DNA from: Roseovarius salincola
GTDB taxonomy: Bacteria; Pseudomonadota; Alphaproteobacteria; Rhodobacterales; Rhodobacteraceae
NCBI RefSeq assembly: GCF_026891095.1
Contig: NZ_JAPTNL010000003.1
Location: forward strand, 124,001-188,000
DNA length: 64,000 nt
Reading direction: 5' to 3'
A program made the position numbers and the translations under genes. Within the stretch, counting starts at the first letter, position 1. Each line of letters begins with the position of its first letter. The notes under the pieces are model-generated. The model did not search any database, had not been told where the DNA came from, and saw only the letters and a program-made list of their open reading frames with translations. Below are positions 49,431-58,814 of this stretch, in pieces.

Positions 49431-50717
49431 ATGGCAGGCAGTGACCGGACATTTCTGTTTCTCCAGGGGCCGCATGGCCCCTTCTTTCACAAGCTCGCGG
49501 CCATGCTGCGCCGCACCGGCGCGCAGGTCTGGCGGGTCGGCTTCAACAGCGGCGACAGGGCATTCTGGGGCGATCGCGCCAGCTATATCCCCTATCTCGG
49601 CACCATTGATGACTGGGCGCGGACGTTGCGCGCGCTTCTCAGCGAAAAATCCGTCACCGACCTCGTGCTTTACGGCGATACCCGCCCGGTCCATGCCGAG
49701 GCCGTCGCCATCGCGCGCGCCGCGGGCCTGCGCATCCATGTCTTCGAGGAAGGCTATCTGCGCCCCTACTGGGTCACCTATGAACGGGACGGCTCGAACG
49801 GCCATTCGCGCCTGATGTCGCTCGATGTCGATGATATGCGCGCCGCACTCGAACGCTGCGACATGGACGCCCCGCCGCTGCCCCCGGCCAGCTGGGGCGA
49901 CACCCGCCAGCATGTGTTCTACGGCGCGCTCTATCATGGCTTCGTGCTGTTCCTGAACCGCCGCTACCGGAATTTCCGCCCGCATCGCGCACTCTCTGTC
50001 AGCCAGGAATTCAGCCTTTATCTGCGCCGCCTGCTGCTCATGCCCTTTCAGGCGATCGAGCGGCGCATCGCCACGCTGCGCGTCACGCAAGGCGGCTTTC
50101 CCTATCACCTGGCGCTCCTGCAGCTCGAACATGATTCCGCCTTTCAGGCCCATTCGCCCTTTTCCACCATGGGCGAATTCCTCGAAACCGTGATCGCCGG
50201 TTTCGCCAGCGGCGCGCCGCGCCACCACCACCTCGTGATCAAGGCCCACCCGCTCGAGGACGGGCGCGCGCCGATCCGCCGCGATGTCCGCCGCCTGGCC
50301 CGTGCGCATGATATCGCGCACCGGGTCCATTTCGTGCGCGGCGGCAAGCTTGCGGGCCTGCTCGACGAGGCCCGCAGCGCCGTCACCGTCAATTCCACCG
50401 CCGCTCAGCAGGCGCTCTGGCGCGGCATTCCTCTCAAGACCTTCGGCGCCGCCGTCTATGACAAACCCGAATTCGTCTCCTCGAAATCGCTGACCGAATT
50501 CTTCGCCGGGGCCGAACGCCCCGACCGGCGCGCCTATGCCGACTACCGCCGTTTCCTGCTGGAAACCAGCCAGGTATCGGGGGGGTTCTACTCCTCTCGC
50601 GGGCGGCGCCAATTGCTGCGCCAGACCGTCGACATGATGCTCGCCGCCGAAGACCCCTATGACGCGCTGCGCTCGGGCACCGCGGCTCCACGGCAACAGT
50701 TGCGCGCCGTGACCTGA
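49431..50717 (+). CDS. kpsS: Capsule polysaccharide modification protein KpsS
   Basis: 428 residues. FLFLQGPHGPFFHKLAAMLRRTG at the N-terminus, the VFEEGYLRPYW motif near residue 105 and HHHLVIKAHPLEDGR near 265 match KpsS-type beta-Kdo transferases (GT99-like). In group 2 capsules KpsS adds the first Kdo to phosphatidylglycerol, and KpsC (51963) extends the linker. The ATG has a weak ribosome-binding site. It diverges from riboflavin synthase. Genes kpsS, export lipoprotein and kpsC run in one direction with a 100-bp gap and then a 1-base overlap. Confidence 0.88.
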   Translation: MAGSDRTFLFLQGPHGPFFHKLAAMLRRTGAQVWRVGFNSGDRAFWGDRASYIPYLGTIDDWARTLRALLSEKSVTDLVLYGDTRPVHAEAVAIARAAGLRIHVFEEGYLRPYWVTYERDGSNGHSRLMSLDVDDMRAALERCDMDAPPLPPASWGDTRQHVFYGALYHGFVLFLNRRYRNFRPHRALSVSQEFSLYLRRLLLMPFQAIERRIATLRVTQGGFPYHLALLQLEHDSAFQAHSPFSTMGEFLETVIAGFASGAPRHHHLVIKAHPLEDGRAPIRRDVRRLARAHDIAHRVHFVRGGKLAGLLDEARSAVTVNSTAAQQALWRGIPLKTFGAAVYDKPEFVSSKSLTEFFAGAERPDRRAYADYRRFLLETSQVSGGFYSSRGRRQLLRQTVDMMLAAEDPYDALRSGTAAPRQQLRAVT

Positions 50718-50817
50718 GCCGGATCGCTCAAGACTCTGGATTTAACGCCGCATTTCCGGTAGCTTGCCCAAAAATACAAAAAACAAGCAGGCAGAAAAAG
50801 GTCGAGGAGACCGAGCA

Positions 50818-51963
50818 GTGAAACCCAGAACCAGTCGCCGGGCGCAATCCGTCGCCCTTTTAATGAGTGTCGTAATGGTCTCAGCCTGCGCACTCCCTCG
50901 TGTCGGCCCCAACAAGAACGAAATCTATGCCGGATCGGTGCAACGCCAGGGTGATGCCTTCATCGTCACGGTGAATGACCGCGTGACCCGCGCCACGGCC
51001 GTGCAACCCGCGCTTGGCTTTTCCGAAGCCTTCCGCAATGCCGGACAGCTGGGTTCGGACACGATCCGCCCCGGCGACGTGCTGGGCCTGACCGTCTGGG
51101 AGAACGTCGATGACGGGCTGCTCGCCGGTCAGACCACCAACCAGACCATCCTCGAAGAGGTCCAGGTCGATGGCTCGGGCTTCATCTTCGTGCCCTATGC
51201 CGGCCGGGTCCGGGCCGCCGGCAACACGCCCGATGCGATCCGCCGGATCATCACCTCCAAGCTCGATGAACAAACCCCCGATCCCCAGGTCGAAGTGCGC
51301 CGCGTCGCCGGGGACGGCTCCACCGTCTCGCTCGTCGGCGCGATCGGCGCGCAGGGTGTCTACCCGATCGAGCGCCCGACCCGCACGCTCTCGGCGATGC
51401 TGGCCGCGGCGGGCGGCATCTCCATCGAGCCGGAAATCGCCCAGATCACCGTCATCCGGGGCGGCGAGCGCAGTCAGGTGTGGTTCCAGGACCTCTACAG
51501 GGATCCCAGCTTCGACATCGCGCTGCGGGCCGGTGACCGGGTTCTCGTCGAAGAGGATACCCGCTCCTTCACCGCGCTTGGCGCCACCGGCGCCCAGGCC
51601 CGCGTGCCCTTCGAATCCCAAAGCCTCTCGGCTGTCGAGGCCCTCGCTCAGGTCGGCGGCCTGACGCCCAGCGCGGCCGATCCGACCGGCGTCTTCGTCA
51701 TGCGCAACGAACCGGCCGAAATCGCCAATCAGGTTCTTGGCCGCGATGACCTCATCGGCGCACAGCGCCTTGTCTATGTGCTGGACCTCACCAAGCCGAA
51801 CGGCATGTTCATGGCGCGTGACTTCGTGATCCGCGACGATGACACGCTCTACGTCACCGAAGCGCCCTTCGCGCAATGGAGCAAGGTCATCTCGGCCCTG
51901 ACCGGCACGCTCGGCGCGGTCGGTTCGGTGGCCTCCACGGCCAGCGCATTCAGCAGCGAGTGA
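50818..51963 (+). CDS. Polysaccharide export lipoprotein (Wza/KpsD type)
   Basis: 381 residues. The GTG at 50818 with GAGGAG 8 bases upstream gives a lipoprotein signal: KPRTSRRAQSV, the hydrophobic ALLMSVVMVSA and Cys25 in VSAC. It contains a poly-export domain (IRPGDVLGLTVWENVD, DGSGFIFVPYAGRVRAAG) followed by SLBB-like repeats (VSLVGAIGAQGVYPIERPTRTLSAMLAAAGG; RTLSAM and SAVEALAQVGGLTPSA). It forms the outer-membrane channel or periplasmic conduit for capsule export. The Wza or KpsD subtype cannot be settled by eye. Confidence 0.85.
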   Translation: MKPRTSRRAQSVALLMSVVMVSACALPRVGPNKNEIYAGSVQRQGDAFIVTVNDRVTRATAVQPALGFSEAFRNAGQLGSDTIRPGDVLGLTVWENVDDGLLAGQTTNQTILEEVQVDGSGFIFVPYAGRVRAAGNTPDAIRRIITSKLDEQTPDPQVEVRRVAGDGSTVSLVGAIGAQGVYPIERPTRTLSAMLAAAGGISIEPEIAQITVIRGGERSQVWFQDLYRDPSFDIALRAGDRVLVEEDTRSFTALGATGAQARVPFESQSLSAVEALAQVGGLTPSAADPTGVFVMRNEPAEIANQVLGRDDLIGAQRLVYVLDLTKPNGMFMARDFVIRDDDTLYVTEAPFAQWSKVISALTGTLGAVGSVASTASAFSSE

Positions 51964-54020
51964 TGCGGGCGCCCGCCGCGCCCGACCCCGCCGCGCCGGA
52001 AATGGCGCGGCGGGTTCTCTATTTCAACGCCGGCTTCCTGCGCCAGCGCCGCCTGCGCCGCATCATGGCGCTGGCGGGCTATCCGCTCAGCCTTGGCCGC
52101 CCCCGCGCGCAGGACCTGATCGCCGTCTGGGGCCAAAGCCCCTATGCGCGGCGCGGCGCGGCACTGGCCGCCCGGAGCGGCGCGCAGCTCCTGCGGGTCG
52201 AGGACGCCTTTCTGCGCTCGCTTCATCCGGGGCGCTCGGGCGAGCCGCCGCTCGGCCTTCTGATCGACCGGACCGGCGTGCATTTCGACGCGCGCAGCCC
52301 GTCCGATCTCGAAACCCTGCTGGCCACCCACCCGCTCGATCAGACCCCGCTTCTCGATCGCGCCCGCGAAGCCGCCGCCCGCCTGCCCGAATCCGACCTC
52401 AGCAAATACAACGCCTTCGATCCCGCCGCGCCCTGCCCCGATCCCGGCTACGTGCTGGTGATCGACCAGACACGCGGCGACGCCTCGCTCACCGCCTGCG
52501 GCGCGGATGCCAACAGTTTCCGCGAGATGCTGACCTTCGCACAACAGGAAAACCCCGGCGCGCGCATCCTGATCAAGACCCATCCCGAAACGCTGGCTGG
52601 CCACCGTTCGGGGCATTTCTCCAGCGCCGATGAAACCGCGCGCATCAGCCTTTTCGCCGACCCGGTCAGCCCCTGGCACCTCCTCTCGGGCGCCACCGCC
52701 GTCTATACCGTCAGTTCGCAACTCGGTTTCGAGGCGATCTTCGCAGGCCACCGCCCGCATGTCTTCGGCCAGCCCTTCTATGCCGGCTGGAACCTCACCG
52801 AGGATCGCCACCCCGCCGCCCTCGCGCGCCGCGGCCGCGCCCTGACCCGCGCACAGCTCTTCGCGGGCGCGATGATCCTCTATCCCACATGGTATGATCC
52901 CGAACGCGACCGCCTCTGCCCGCTTGAGGATGCAATCGGCGCGCTCGAAGCCCGCGCCCGCGCCTGGCGCGAGGACCGCCACGGCTGGGCCGCCGCCGGC
53001 ATGCGCCTCTGGAAGCGCCGCGCGCTGCAAGGGTTCTTCCATGCGCCGGGCGGCGGCATGCGCTTTTGCAAGACCGTGCCCGACGCCACGCGGCGCGCCG
53101 CCGCCACGGGGCGGCGCGCCATGGCCTGGGCCTCCGCCACCGCCCCCGACGACGACATCCTGCGCGTCGAAGACGGCTTCTTGCGCTCGCGCGGACTTGG
53201 CGCGCGGCTCGTGCCGCCGCTCTCGCTGGTCTGCGACGATCTCGGGATCTATTACGATCCCACGCGCGAAAGCCGGCTTGAACGCCTGATCGCCGCCCGC
53301 GCCAGCCTGCGTCCCGGTCAGGATGCCCGCGCAGGGGCGCTGATCCGTGCGCTTTGCGATGCGGGCCTCAGCAAATACAATCTCGGCGGCGCCCTGTCTG
53401 CCCTGCCCGCCCTGCCCGGCACCGGCCACCGCATTCTCGTCCCCGGTCAGGTCGAGGACGACGCCTCGATCCGCCTCGGCGCAGGCGACCCCGCGACCAA
53501 TCTCGGCCTCCTCGAACATGCGCGCGCCGCCAATCCCGATGCGCTCATCCTCTACAAACCCCATCCCGATGTCGAAGCGGGCCTGCGCCCCGGCGCCGTC
53601 GCGCCCGATGCGCTCAGCGGGCTCGCCGATCATGTGCTCACCGGTTACGACCCGGCCGCCCTCCTCGAACATGTCCACGAGGTCTGGACGATGACCTCGC
53701 TTCTCGGCTTCGAAGCGCTCCTGCGCGGCCTCCCCGTGACCACCACCGGCGCGCCCTTCTATGCGGGCTGGGGCCTCACCCGCGATCTCGGGCGCATCCC
53801 GGCGCGGCGCGGCGCGCGCCCCTCGCTTCACGGCCTCGCGCATGCCGCCCTGATCGACTACCCGCGCTATCGCGACCCGCTCACCGGCCAGCCCTGCGCC
53901 GTTGAAACCATCGTCGCCCGCCTCGCCGCACCCGGGGGTCTGCCCTCGCCCGGCCCCGCCAACCGCATGCTCTCGAAACTCCAGGGCCTCCTCGCCAGCC
54001 AATCCTGGCTCTGGCGGTGA
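51963..54020 (+). CDS. kpsC: Capsule Kdo-linker synthase KpsC
   Basis: 685 residues made of two tandem homologous halves (about 15-340 and 345-685), each a Kdo-transferase module: RVEDAFLRSLHPG / RVEDGFLRSRGLG, SDLSKYNAF / AGLSKYNLG, ILIKTHPE / ILYKPHPD, VYTVSSQLGFEAI / VWTMTSLLGFEAL, FYAGWNLTEDR / FYAGWGLTRDL. This tandem layout is diagnostic of KpsC, which builds the poly-beta-Kdo linker on phosphatidylglycerol for group 2-type capsules. The ATG shares one base with the stop of the export lipoprotein gene. GC content and Pro/Arg-rich sequence are extreme. Confidence 0.92.
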   Translation: MRAPAAPDPAAPEMARRVLYFNAGFLRQRRLRRIMALAGYPLSLGRPRAQDLIAVWGQSPYARRGAALAARSGAQLLRVEDAFLRSLHPGRSGEPPLGLLIDRTGVHFDARSPSDLETLLATHPLDQTPLLDRAREAAARLPESDLSKYNAFDPAAPCPDPGYVLVIDQTRGDASLTACGADANSFREMLTFAQQENPGARILIKTHPETLAGHRSGHFSSADETARISLFADPVSPWHLLSGATAVYTVSSQLGFEAIFAGHRPHVFGQPFYAGWNLTEDRHPAALARRGRALTRAQLFAGAMILYPTWYDPERDRLCPLEDAIGALEARARAWREDRHGWAAAGMRLWKRRALQGFFHAPGGGMRFCKTVPDATRRAAATGRRAMAWASATAPDDDILRVEDGFLRSRGLGARLVPPLSLVCDDLGIYYDPTRESRLERLIAARASLRPGQDARAGALIRALCDAGLSKYNLGGALSALPALPGTGHRILVPGQVEDDASIRLGAGDPATNLGLLEHARAANPDALILYKPHPDVEAGLRPGAVAPDALSGLADHVLTGYDPAALLEHVHEVWTMTSLLGFEALLRGLPVTTTGAPFYAGWGLTRDLGRIPARRGARPSLHGLAHAALIDYPRYRDPLTGQPCAVETIVARLAAPGGLPSPGPANRMLSKLQGLLASQSWLWR

Positions 54021-54026
54021 TCCCCC

Positions 54027-54053
54027 TTCATCTGGCCGCAAATACCTCGGGGG
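54027..54053 (+). repeat. Intergenic repeat, copy 1
   Basis: TTCATCTGGCCGCAAATACC followed by TCGGGGG. A near-identical sequence in the same orientation is at 57645-57672; the two bracket the phn operon. Such AATACCTCGGGG sequences before G/C-rich hairpins look like a dispersed terminator-associated repeat. Confidence 0.55.
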
Positions 54054-54055
54054 GT

Positions 54056-54075
54056 CCGGGGGGCTGGCCCCCCGG
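54056..54075. terminator. Bidirectional stem-loop between kpsC and phnE
   Basis: CCGGGGGG-CTGG-CCCCCCGG, an 8-bp perfect stem with a 4-base loop, in the 57-bp gap between the converging stops at 54020 and 54078. Confidence 0.65.
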
Positions 54076-54077
54076 GG

Positions 54078-54890
54078 TCAGATGATCGCGTGACGCATCC
54101 TTGCCGACACCCATTCGCTCAAGACCACCGTCGCCAGGATCAGCAACAGGATCACCGACACCTGGCTCCAGGCCAGCACATTCAGCGACGCCTGCAACTT
54201 CAGCCCGATACCGCCCGCCCCCACCAGCCCCAGGATGGTGCTCTCGCGGATATTGATATCCCAGCGGAACACCGCGATCCCCCAGAAGGCCGGCATGATC
54301 TGCGGCACGATCCCGTAACTCACGACCTGCGCGCCGCTCGCGCCGGTCGCCGTGACCGCCTCGATCTGGCGCGCATCACTCTCCTCGATCGCCTCGTAAA
54401 GCAGCTTGCCCACGAACCCGATCGAGCGCAGCGCGATCGCCACGATCCCCGCCAGCAGCCCCGGCCCGATGATCGCCACCAGCAAGAGCGCCCAGATCAG
54501 CGAATTGATGGACCGCGAGGTCACGATGATGAACAGCGCGGCCGGGCGCAGCACATGCGCCGACGGCGTCGTATTGCGCGCCGCCAGAAACGCAACCGGC
54601 ACGGCCATGATCACGCCCCCGATCGTTCCCAGCGTGGCGATGTTGATCGTATCCCAGAGCGGCGCCCAGAGCTCGGCCATGTATGACCAGCGCGGCGGCA
54701 CCATCCGGTTGCCGATATCGGCCGCCTGGCGCGGCGCATCGGCCACGAAGAACCAGATCGTGTCGCGGGTCATCACCTGCCAGCACCAGGCAAACAGCGC
54801 CACCAGCGCCAGCCACCCGCCCCACAGCATCAGACGCGCGCGCCCGCTCCTGAAGCTCCAGACCTGGCTGTAATGGGTGATCCCGTTCAT
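54078..54890 (-). CDS. phnE: Phosphonate-type ABC transporter permease, PhnE (second)
   Basis: 270 residues, six membrane helices. The binding-protein-dependent permease motif appears as EAVTATGASGAQVVSYGIVPQIMP, the EAA-loop that docks on the ATPase, and RWDINIRESTILGLVGAGGIG is the PhnE-specific C-terminal segment. It overlaps the stop of the other permease gene by 4 bp. It forms the heterodimeric channel with the 54887-55696 product for PhnC and PhnD. Confidence 0.9.
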   Translation of the reverse strand: MNGITHYSQVWSFRSGRARLMLWGGWLALVALFAWCWQVMTRDTIWFFVADAPRQAADIGNRMVPPRWSYMAELWAPLWDTINIATLGTIGGVIMAVPVAFLAARNTTPSAHVLRPAALFIIVTSRSINSLIWALLLVAIIGPGLLAGIVAIALRSIGFVGKLLYEAIEESDARQIEAVTATGASGAQVVSYGIVPQIMPAFWGIAVFRWDINIRESTILGLVGAGGIGLKLQASLNVLAWSQVSVILLLILATVVLSEWVSARMRHAII

Positions 54891-55696
54891 TGCAGGAACG
54901 TCCTCAGATAGCTCGACCCGTATTCGGCGACCATCACGATGACGATGATGATCAGCAGAACCGCCCCCGCACTGTCGTATTCATAGCGGTCGATCGCGGT
55001 GTTCAGCGTCGCGCCGATTCCGCCCGCGCCGACGATCCCGATCACCGCGCTTTCGCGGAAATTGATGTCCAGCCGGTACAGCGACAGGCCGATCAGCCGC
55101 GGCATCACCTGCGGCTGCACGGCATAGTTCACCAATTGCCACCAGGACGCGCCGATCGCGCGGATCGCTTCGGCCTGGGCCTCGTCGATCTCCTCTATGT
55201 CGTCTGCCAGCAGCTTCGATATGAAGCCGATGGTCGCGAAACTCAGCGTCAGGAAGCCCGCGAGCGGGCCAAAGCCGAACATCGCGACGAAAAAGATCGC
55301 GATGATGATCTCCTGCAAGGCCCGGCTGACGGCGATGATCCCCCGGCAGAGGTAATAGATCCCGCGCGGCGCCAGGTTGCGCGCCGCCCCGATCCCGATC
55401 GGCACCGAGATCGCCACCCCCACCACCGTCGACGTGAGCGTCATGGTCAGGCTTTCCACCAGCCCCTGGCTGATATCGCGCCAGCGGCTGGTGAAATCGG
55501 GTTGCAGGAACCCCATCGCGAAACGCTGCCCGCGCTCCAGCCCGTCATGGACCCGCGCCCAGTTCACCTCGACCGAGCCGATGGCAAGCACAAGATAGAC
55601 TAGGATCGCGATCTGGAGCGCGATGCGCCAGCGCCGGTCACGCACGATCTGCGGCGGGCGGCGCCAGCGCCTCGGGTAAGTGGCCGCGCCGCTCAT
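54887..55696 (-). CDS. phnE: Phosphonate-type ABC transporter permease, PhnE (first)
   Basis: 269 residues, six membrane helices. [24 protein letters not shown] is the EAA loop and [22 protein letters not shown] the PhnE signature shared with its partner. The ATG overlaps the phnC stop (4 bp). An Arg-rich N-terminus (YPRRWRRPP) precedes the first helix at about 25. Substrate range of such systems covers phosphonates, phosphite and phosphate. Confidence 0.9.
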   Translation of the reverse strand: MSGAATYPRRWRRPPQIVRDRRWRIALQIAILVYLVLAIGSVEVNWARVHDGLERGQRFAMGFLQPDFTSRWRDISQGLVESLTMTLTSTVVGVAISVPIGIGAARNLAPRGIYYLCRGIIAVSRALQEIIIAIFFVAMFGFGPLAGFLTLSFATIGFISKLLADDIEEIDEAQAEAIRAIGASWWQLVNYAVQPQVMPRLIGLSLYRLDINFRESAVIGIVGAGGIGATLNTAIDRYEYDSAGAVLLIIIVIVMVAEYGSSYLRTFLQ

Positions 55697-56514
55697 CGCG
55701 CCAGCGCCTCCAGCCTTGCCTTGGCATCCGCCTCGGCCTCGGCCTGCTCGCCGTCGCCCTGGCGCATGGCGTTCCAGTCCTCCGCGCCATAGATCTCGGT
55801 CAGCGCGCTTTCGGTCAAGGCTTCAGGGGGGCCGTCGAACACCACGCGCCCGGCCCGCAGCCCGACGATGCGCTGCATGAATTGCTGCGCCAGCGGCACG
55901 TCATGAATGTTGACGATCGCCGGCAGGTTGCGCTCGGCGCAGATCTCGGTCAGCAGCCGCATGATCTGGCGGCTGGTCTTGGGGTCAAGGCTGGCGGTGG
56001 GTTCGTCCACCAGCAGAAGTTCCGGCTCCTGCGCCAGTGCGCGGGCGATCCCGACCCGCTGGCGCTGCCCGCCCGACAGCGCATCGGCGCGCTTGTCGGC
56101 ATGGTCGATCAGCCCCACCCGGTCCAGCAGGCGATAGGCGCGCGCGATATCGGCGGGCGTGTACCGGCGCAGGAAACTGCGCCAGAACGGAACATACCCC
56201 AACCGTCCCGACAACACGTTTTCCATCACCGTCAGCCGCTCGACCAGCGCATATTCCTGAAAGATCATGCCGATCCGGCGGCGCTGACGGCGCAGATCCC
56301 CCTTGCCCAGCGCCACCAGGTCCACCGCCCCCAGCATGACCTTGCCCGCGCTCGGCTCGACCAGCCGGTTGATGCAGCGGATCAGGGTCGACTTGCCCGC
56401 GCCCGACGGCCCGATCAGCCCCATGATCTGCCCTTCCGGCACATCGAGGCTCACCTCGCTCAGCGCGGTTTCGCCGGTCCTGTAGGTTTTCGTCAGCCGT
56501 TCAAGATGCAACAT
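55693..56514 (-). CDS. phnC: Phosphonate-type ABC transporter ATP-binding protein PhnC
   Basis: 273 residues. Walker [10 protein letters not shown] (about 36-44), a Q-loop in [19 protein letters not shown], signature [15 protein letters not shown] and Walker [14 protein letters not shown] are all intact. [18 protein letters not shown] in the helical domain is typical of PhnC. The start at 56514 gives [14 protein letters not shown], the family start; an ATG 12 codons upstream is possible but unsupported. It powers the two PhnE permeases. A hairpin separates it from phnD. Confidence 0.92.
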   Translation of the reverse strand: MLHLERLTKTYRTGETALSEVSLDVPEGQIMGLIGPSGAGKSTLIRCINRLVEPSAGKVMLGAVDLVALGKGDLRRQRRRIGMIFQEYALVERLTVMENVLSGRLGYVPFWRSFLRRYTPADIARAYRLLDRVGLIDHADKRADALSGGQRQRVGIARALAQEPELLLVDEPTASLDPKTSRQIMRLLTEICAERNLPAIVNIHDVPLAQQFMQRIVGLRAGRVVFDGPPEALTESALTEIYGAEDWNAMRQGDGEQAEAEADAKARLEALAR

Positions 56515-56550
56515 GCGCCAGGTTCTCTCTCGGGGTCTTCCACATGCCAT

Positions 56551-56578
56551 GCGGGCGGCCCGGATCGGGGCCGCCCGC
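56551..56578 (-). terminator. Intercistronic stem-loop after phnD
   Basis: GCGGGCGGCC (56551-56560) and GGCCGCCCGC (56569-56578) form a perfect 10-bp stem with an 8-base loop in the 86-bp phnD-phnC gap. It is likely to stabilise phnD mRNA or attenuate downstream expression. Confidence 0.6.
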
Positions 56579-56600
56579 CAGCAATGCCGTCGCGTCCGGC

Positions 56601-57551
56601 TCAGTTGCAGTCGTAAACCACGCCGTTGGCCTCGTCGATCGTGCGGATCACCGACCAGTCATCCTTGAAGGTGATCTCGATGAACTGATCCTCGCCATTG
56701 CGGCCGAACTCCTCGGCCAGCGCCGTGCCTTCCCAGTCATAGCTGAAAAAGGCATCGCGGATCTTTCCCTGCAAGTCGGGCGCCAGGTTGTGGGCCGTGC
56801 CATAGCCCGTGGTCGGGAAGGTCTGCGACTGGTAGATCGTGACCAGCTGATCCTCGGATACGACCTCGCGGTCGATCATCCGGCCCTTGACCGAATTGGC
56901 AATCGAGGCGGCGATGTAATCCTTGTTGGCGACACCCAGGATCGAATTGTCATGCGCCCCCGAGAAGGCCGCCTCGAAATCCTCGCCCGCGCTCATGCCG
57001 AACTCCGCCTTCAGGATCGCCGACGGCGCCTTGAACCCCGAATTCGACGTTTCCGAGGTAAAGGCCAGCGTCTGGCCCTTCAGGTCCCCGACCTTCCCGA
57101 TCCCGGACCCGGGATAGGTGACGATCTCCATCTCGTAACCGAAGGAACCATCCTCGGCCGCCATCATCGCAAAGGGGCGGAACCCCGCACAGGCCACGGC
57201 CAGCGGGTTCGACCCGGTGTTGAACCCCGCCACATGCAGGCGCCCGGCGCGCATCGCCTCGATCTGCGCGGCGTTGGACTGGACCGGGAAGAACTGCACC
57301 TTCTTGCCCGTCACTTCGGACATATGCGCAAGGAAACCGGCCCAGACCTCGGCGTAAACCGCCGGATCCTCGACCGGCGTATAGGCGAAGATCAGCGTCT
57401 CGGGGTCGACCCATTGCGCGGAGTCCTCGGGAATGTCGGCGATCAGATCCCCGTCATTATCGGTGTAACGCTCGCTCAGCTCGAATTCGGCCTGCGCGGG
57501 CAGCGCCAGCGCCAGTGCGGCGAAGGTGGTCAATGCGGCTGTGGTCTTCAT
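56601..57551 (-). CDS. phnD: Phosphonate-type ABC transporter binding protein PhnD
   Basis: 316 residues with a signal peptide ([21 protein letters not shown], cleavage before EFEL). The mature protein shows PhnD features: [60 protein letters not shown] (the SxTSxSG anion-binding loop) and [17 protein letters not shown]. It is somewhat longer at the N-terminus, with an acidic [14 protein letters not shown] stretch. AAAGGGG lies 6 bases before the ATG at 57551. Here phnD is first in the operon (D-C-E-E). No catabolic phn genes are present, so the ligand could be phosphonate, phosphite or phosphate. No clear Pho box was seen. Confidence 0.9.
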   Translation of the reverse strand: MKTTAALTTFAALALALPAQAEFELSERYTDNDGDLIADIPEDSAQWVDPETLIFAYTPVEDPAVYAEVWAGFLAHMSEVTGKKVQFFPVQSNAAQIEAMRAGRLHVAGFNTGSNPLAVACAGFRPFAMMAAEDGSFGYEMEIVTYPGSGIGKVGDLKGQTLAFTSETSNSGFKAPSAILKAEFGMSAGEDFEAAFSGAHDNSILGVANKDYIAASIANSVKGRMIDREVVSEDQLVTIYQSQTFPTTGYGTAHNLAPDLQGKIRDAFFSYDWEGTALAEEFGRNGEDQFIEITFKDDWSVIRTIDEANGVVYDCN

Positions 57552-57644
57552 GGGATCCCCTTTCTCGGATTCGGTCTCCCGCCGGGGATATCCGCGCAAT
57601 GTAACAATTTCCCGAAAACCGCCACGCCGCTCACGCGCGCCCGC

Positions 57645-57672
57645 TTCATCTGGCCGGAAAATACCTCGGGGG
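57645..57672 (+). repeat. Intergenic repeat, copy 2
   Basis: TTCATCTGGCCGGAAAATAC followed by CTCGGGGG, the second copy of the repeat at 54027-54053 in the same orientation, differing by one substitution and one extra A. Confidence 0.55.
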
Positions 57673-57673
57673 A

Positions 57674-57706
57674 GTCGCCGCTTGCGGCGACGGGGGCAGC
57701 GCCCCC
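57674..57706 (-). terminator. Two adjacent hairpins after ribD
   Basis: GTCGCCGC-TT-GCGGCGAC (57674-57691) and GGGGGC-AGC-GCCCCC (57692-57706) follow each other just downstream of the ribD stop at 57716. They probably end the nrdR-ribD transcript. Confidence 0.6.
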
Positions 57707-57715
57707 TGACCGGCC

Positions 57716-58810
57716 TCAGCCGCGCCGCCAGCGGCTCAGGGTGTCGCCCCCCACCGCGCGCGTTTCAGCCAATGCGAAGCGCTCCGCCCCCGCCAGCCGC
57801 TCAAGGCCCAGCGCGCCGATCCCCGGCAGGCCTTCGGCGCCGATGGCGATCCCGGCGCGGAACACCACCAGCTCATCGACCAGCCCCGCCCCCAGCAGCG
57901 ACGCCGCCAGCCCCCCGCCGCCCTCGCAAAAGACCCGCGTGATGCCCTTTTCGCCCAAGGCCCGCAGCACCGAGCCCATATCCAGCTGCCGCCCCGTCAG
58001 ATCGCAGGCGATGCGCGTCGCGCCCACCCCGTCCCAGGCCTCGGCCAGCGCCGCATCCGGGTCCGGGCCGTGACACAGCCACAAGGGCACCTCGCGCGCG
58101 CTCTGCGCCAGTTGCGACATCAGGGGCAGGTCCAGCCGGCGCGACACCACCACCCGCACCGGCTGGCCGGTGATGCCAAGCCCGCGCACCGTCAGCATCG
58201 GGTCATCCGCCCTTGCCGTGCCCGCGCCCACCATCACCGCGTCATGGCGCGCGCGCATCGCATGGACCATGCGGCGCGCCTCGGGGCCGGTGATCCACTG
58301 GCTGTCGCCCGATGCGGTGGCGATGCGCCCGTCAAGCGACATGGCCAGTTTCAATGTCAGATGCGGCAGCCCGGTCCCGGCCCGGCTGAGGAACCCGCCC
58401 AGATCGCGCCGCGCCGCCTCGGCACAGATGCCCGTCTCCACCTCGATCCCGGCCTCGCGAAGCCGCGCGAACCCTTGTCCCGCGACGCGCGGATCGCTGT
58501 CGGCGATGGGGGCCACGACCCTGGCCACACCAGCGGCGATCAGCGCATCGGCGCAGGGCGGCGTCTTGCCGTGATGGGCACAGGGTTCCAAACTTACATA
58601 GACGGTCGCGCCGCGCGCCTGTCCTGCGGCATGCGCCAGCGCGCGGACCTCGGCATGCGGGCGCCCGCCCGGCGCCGTCCATCCGCGCCCGACGATCCGG
58701 CCATCCTTCACGATCACGCAGCCCACCGCCGGGTTCGGCCAGCAGCGGCCCTGCCCGCGCCGGCCCAGCGCCAGCGCCAGCGCCATGTAGCGGGCGTCCT
58801 CCCCGCGCAT
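57716..58810 (-). CDS. ribD: Bifunctional riboflavin biosynthesis deaminase/reductase RibD
   Basis: 364 residues. The deaminase domain (1-145) has zinc ligands His52 (HAE), Cys77 (EPCAHHGKTPPC) and Cys86, with catalytic Glu54. The reductase domain (about 150-364) has KLAMSLDGRIA, GAGTARADDP and FCEGGGGLAASLL for NADPH and substrate. It performs the second and third steps of riboflavin synthesis. The ATG at 58810 lies 4 bp after the nrdR stop. Its usual partner, riboflavin synthase, is 8.4 kb away on the same strand (48681-49268). Confidence 0.95.
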   Translation of the reverse strand: MRGEDARYMALALALGRRGQGRCWPNPAVGCVIVKDGRIVGRGWTAPGGRPHAEVRALAHAAGQARGATVYVSLEPCAHHGKTPPCADALIAAGVARVVAPIADSDPRVAGQGFARLREAGIEVETGICAEAARRDLGGFLSRAGTGLPHLTLKLAMSLDGRIATASGDSQWITGPEARRMVHAMRARHDAVMVGAGTARADDPMLTVRGLGITGQPVRVVVSRRLDLPLMSQLAQSAREVPLWLCHGPDPDAALAEAWDGVGATRIACDLTGRQLDMGSVLRALGEKGITRVFCEGGGGLAASLLGAGLVDELVVFRAGIAIGAEGLPGIGALGLERLAGAERFALAETRAVGGDTLSRWRRG

Positions 58811-58814
58811 GGCG

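Noticed and set aside
51849..54041. 730-codon minus-strand frame opposite kpsC
   Set aside because: A mirror of the extreme codon use of kpsC in GC-rich DNA. It is Gly/Ala/Arg-rich without any domain, while the plus frame has two clear Kdo-transferase modules.
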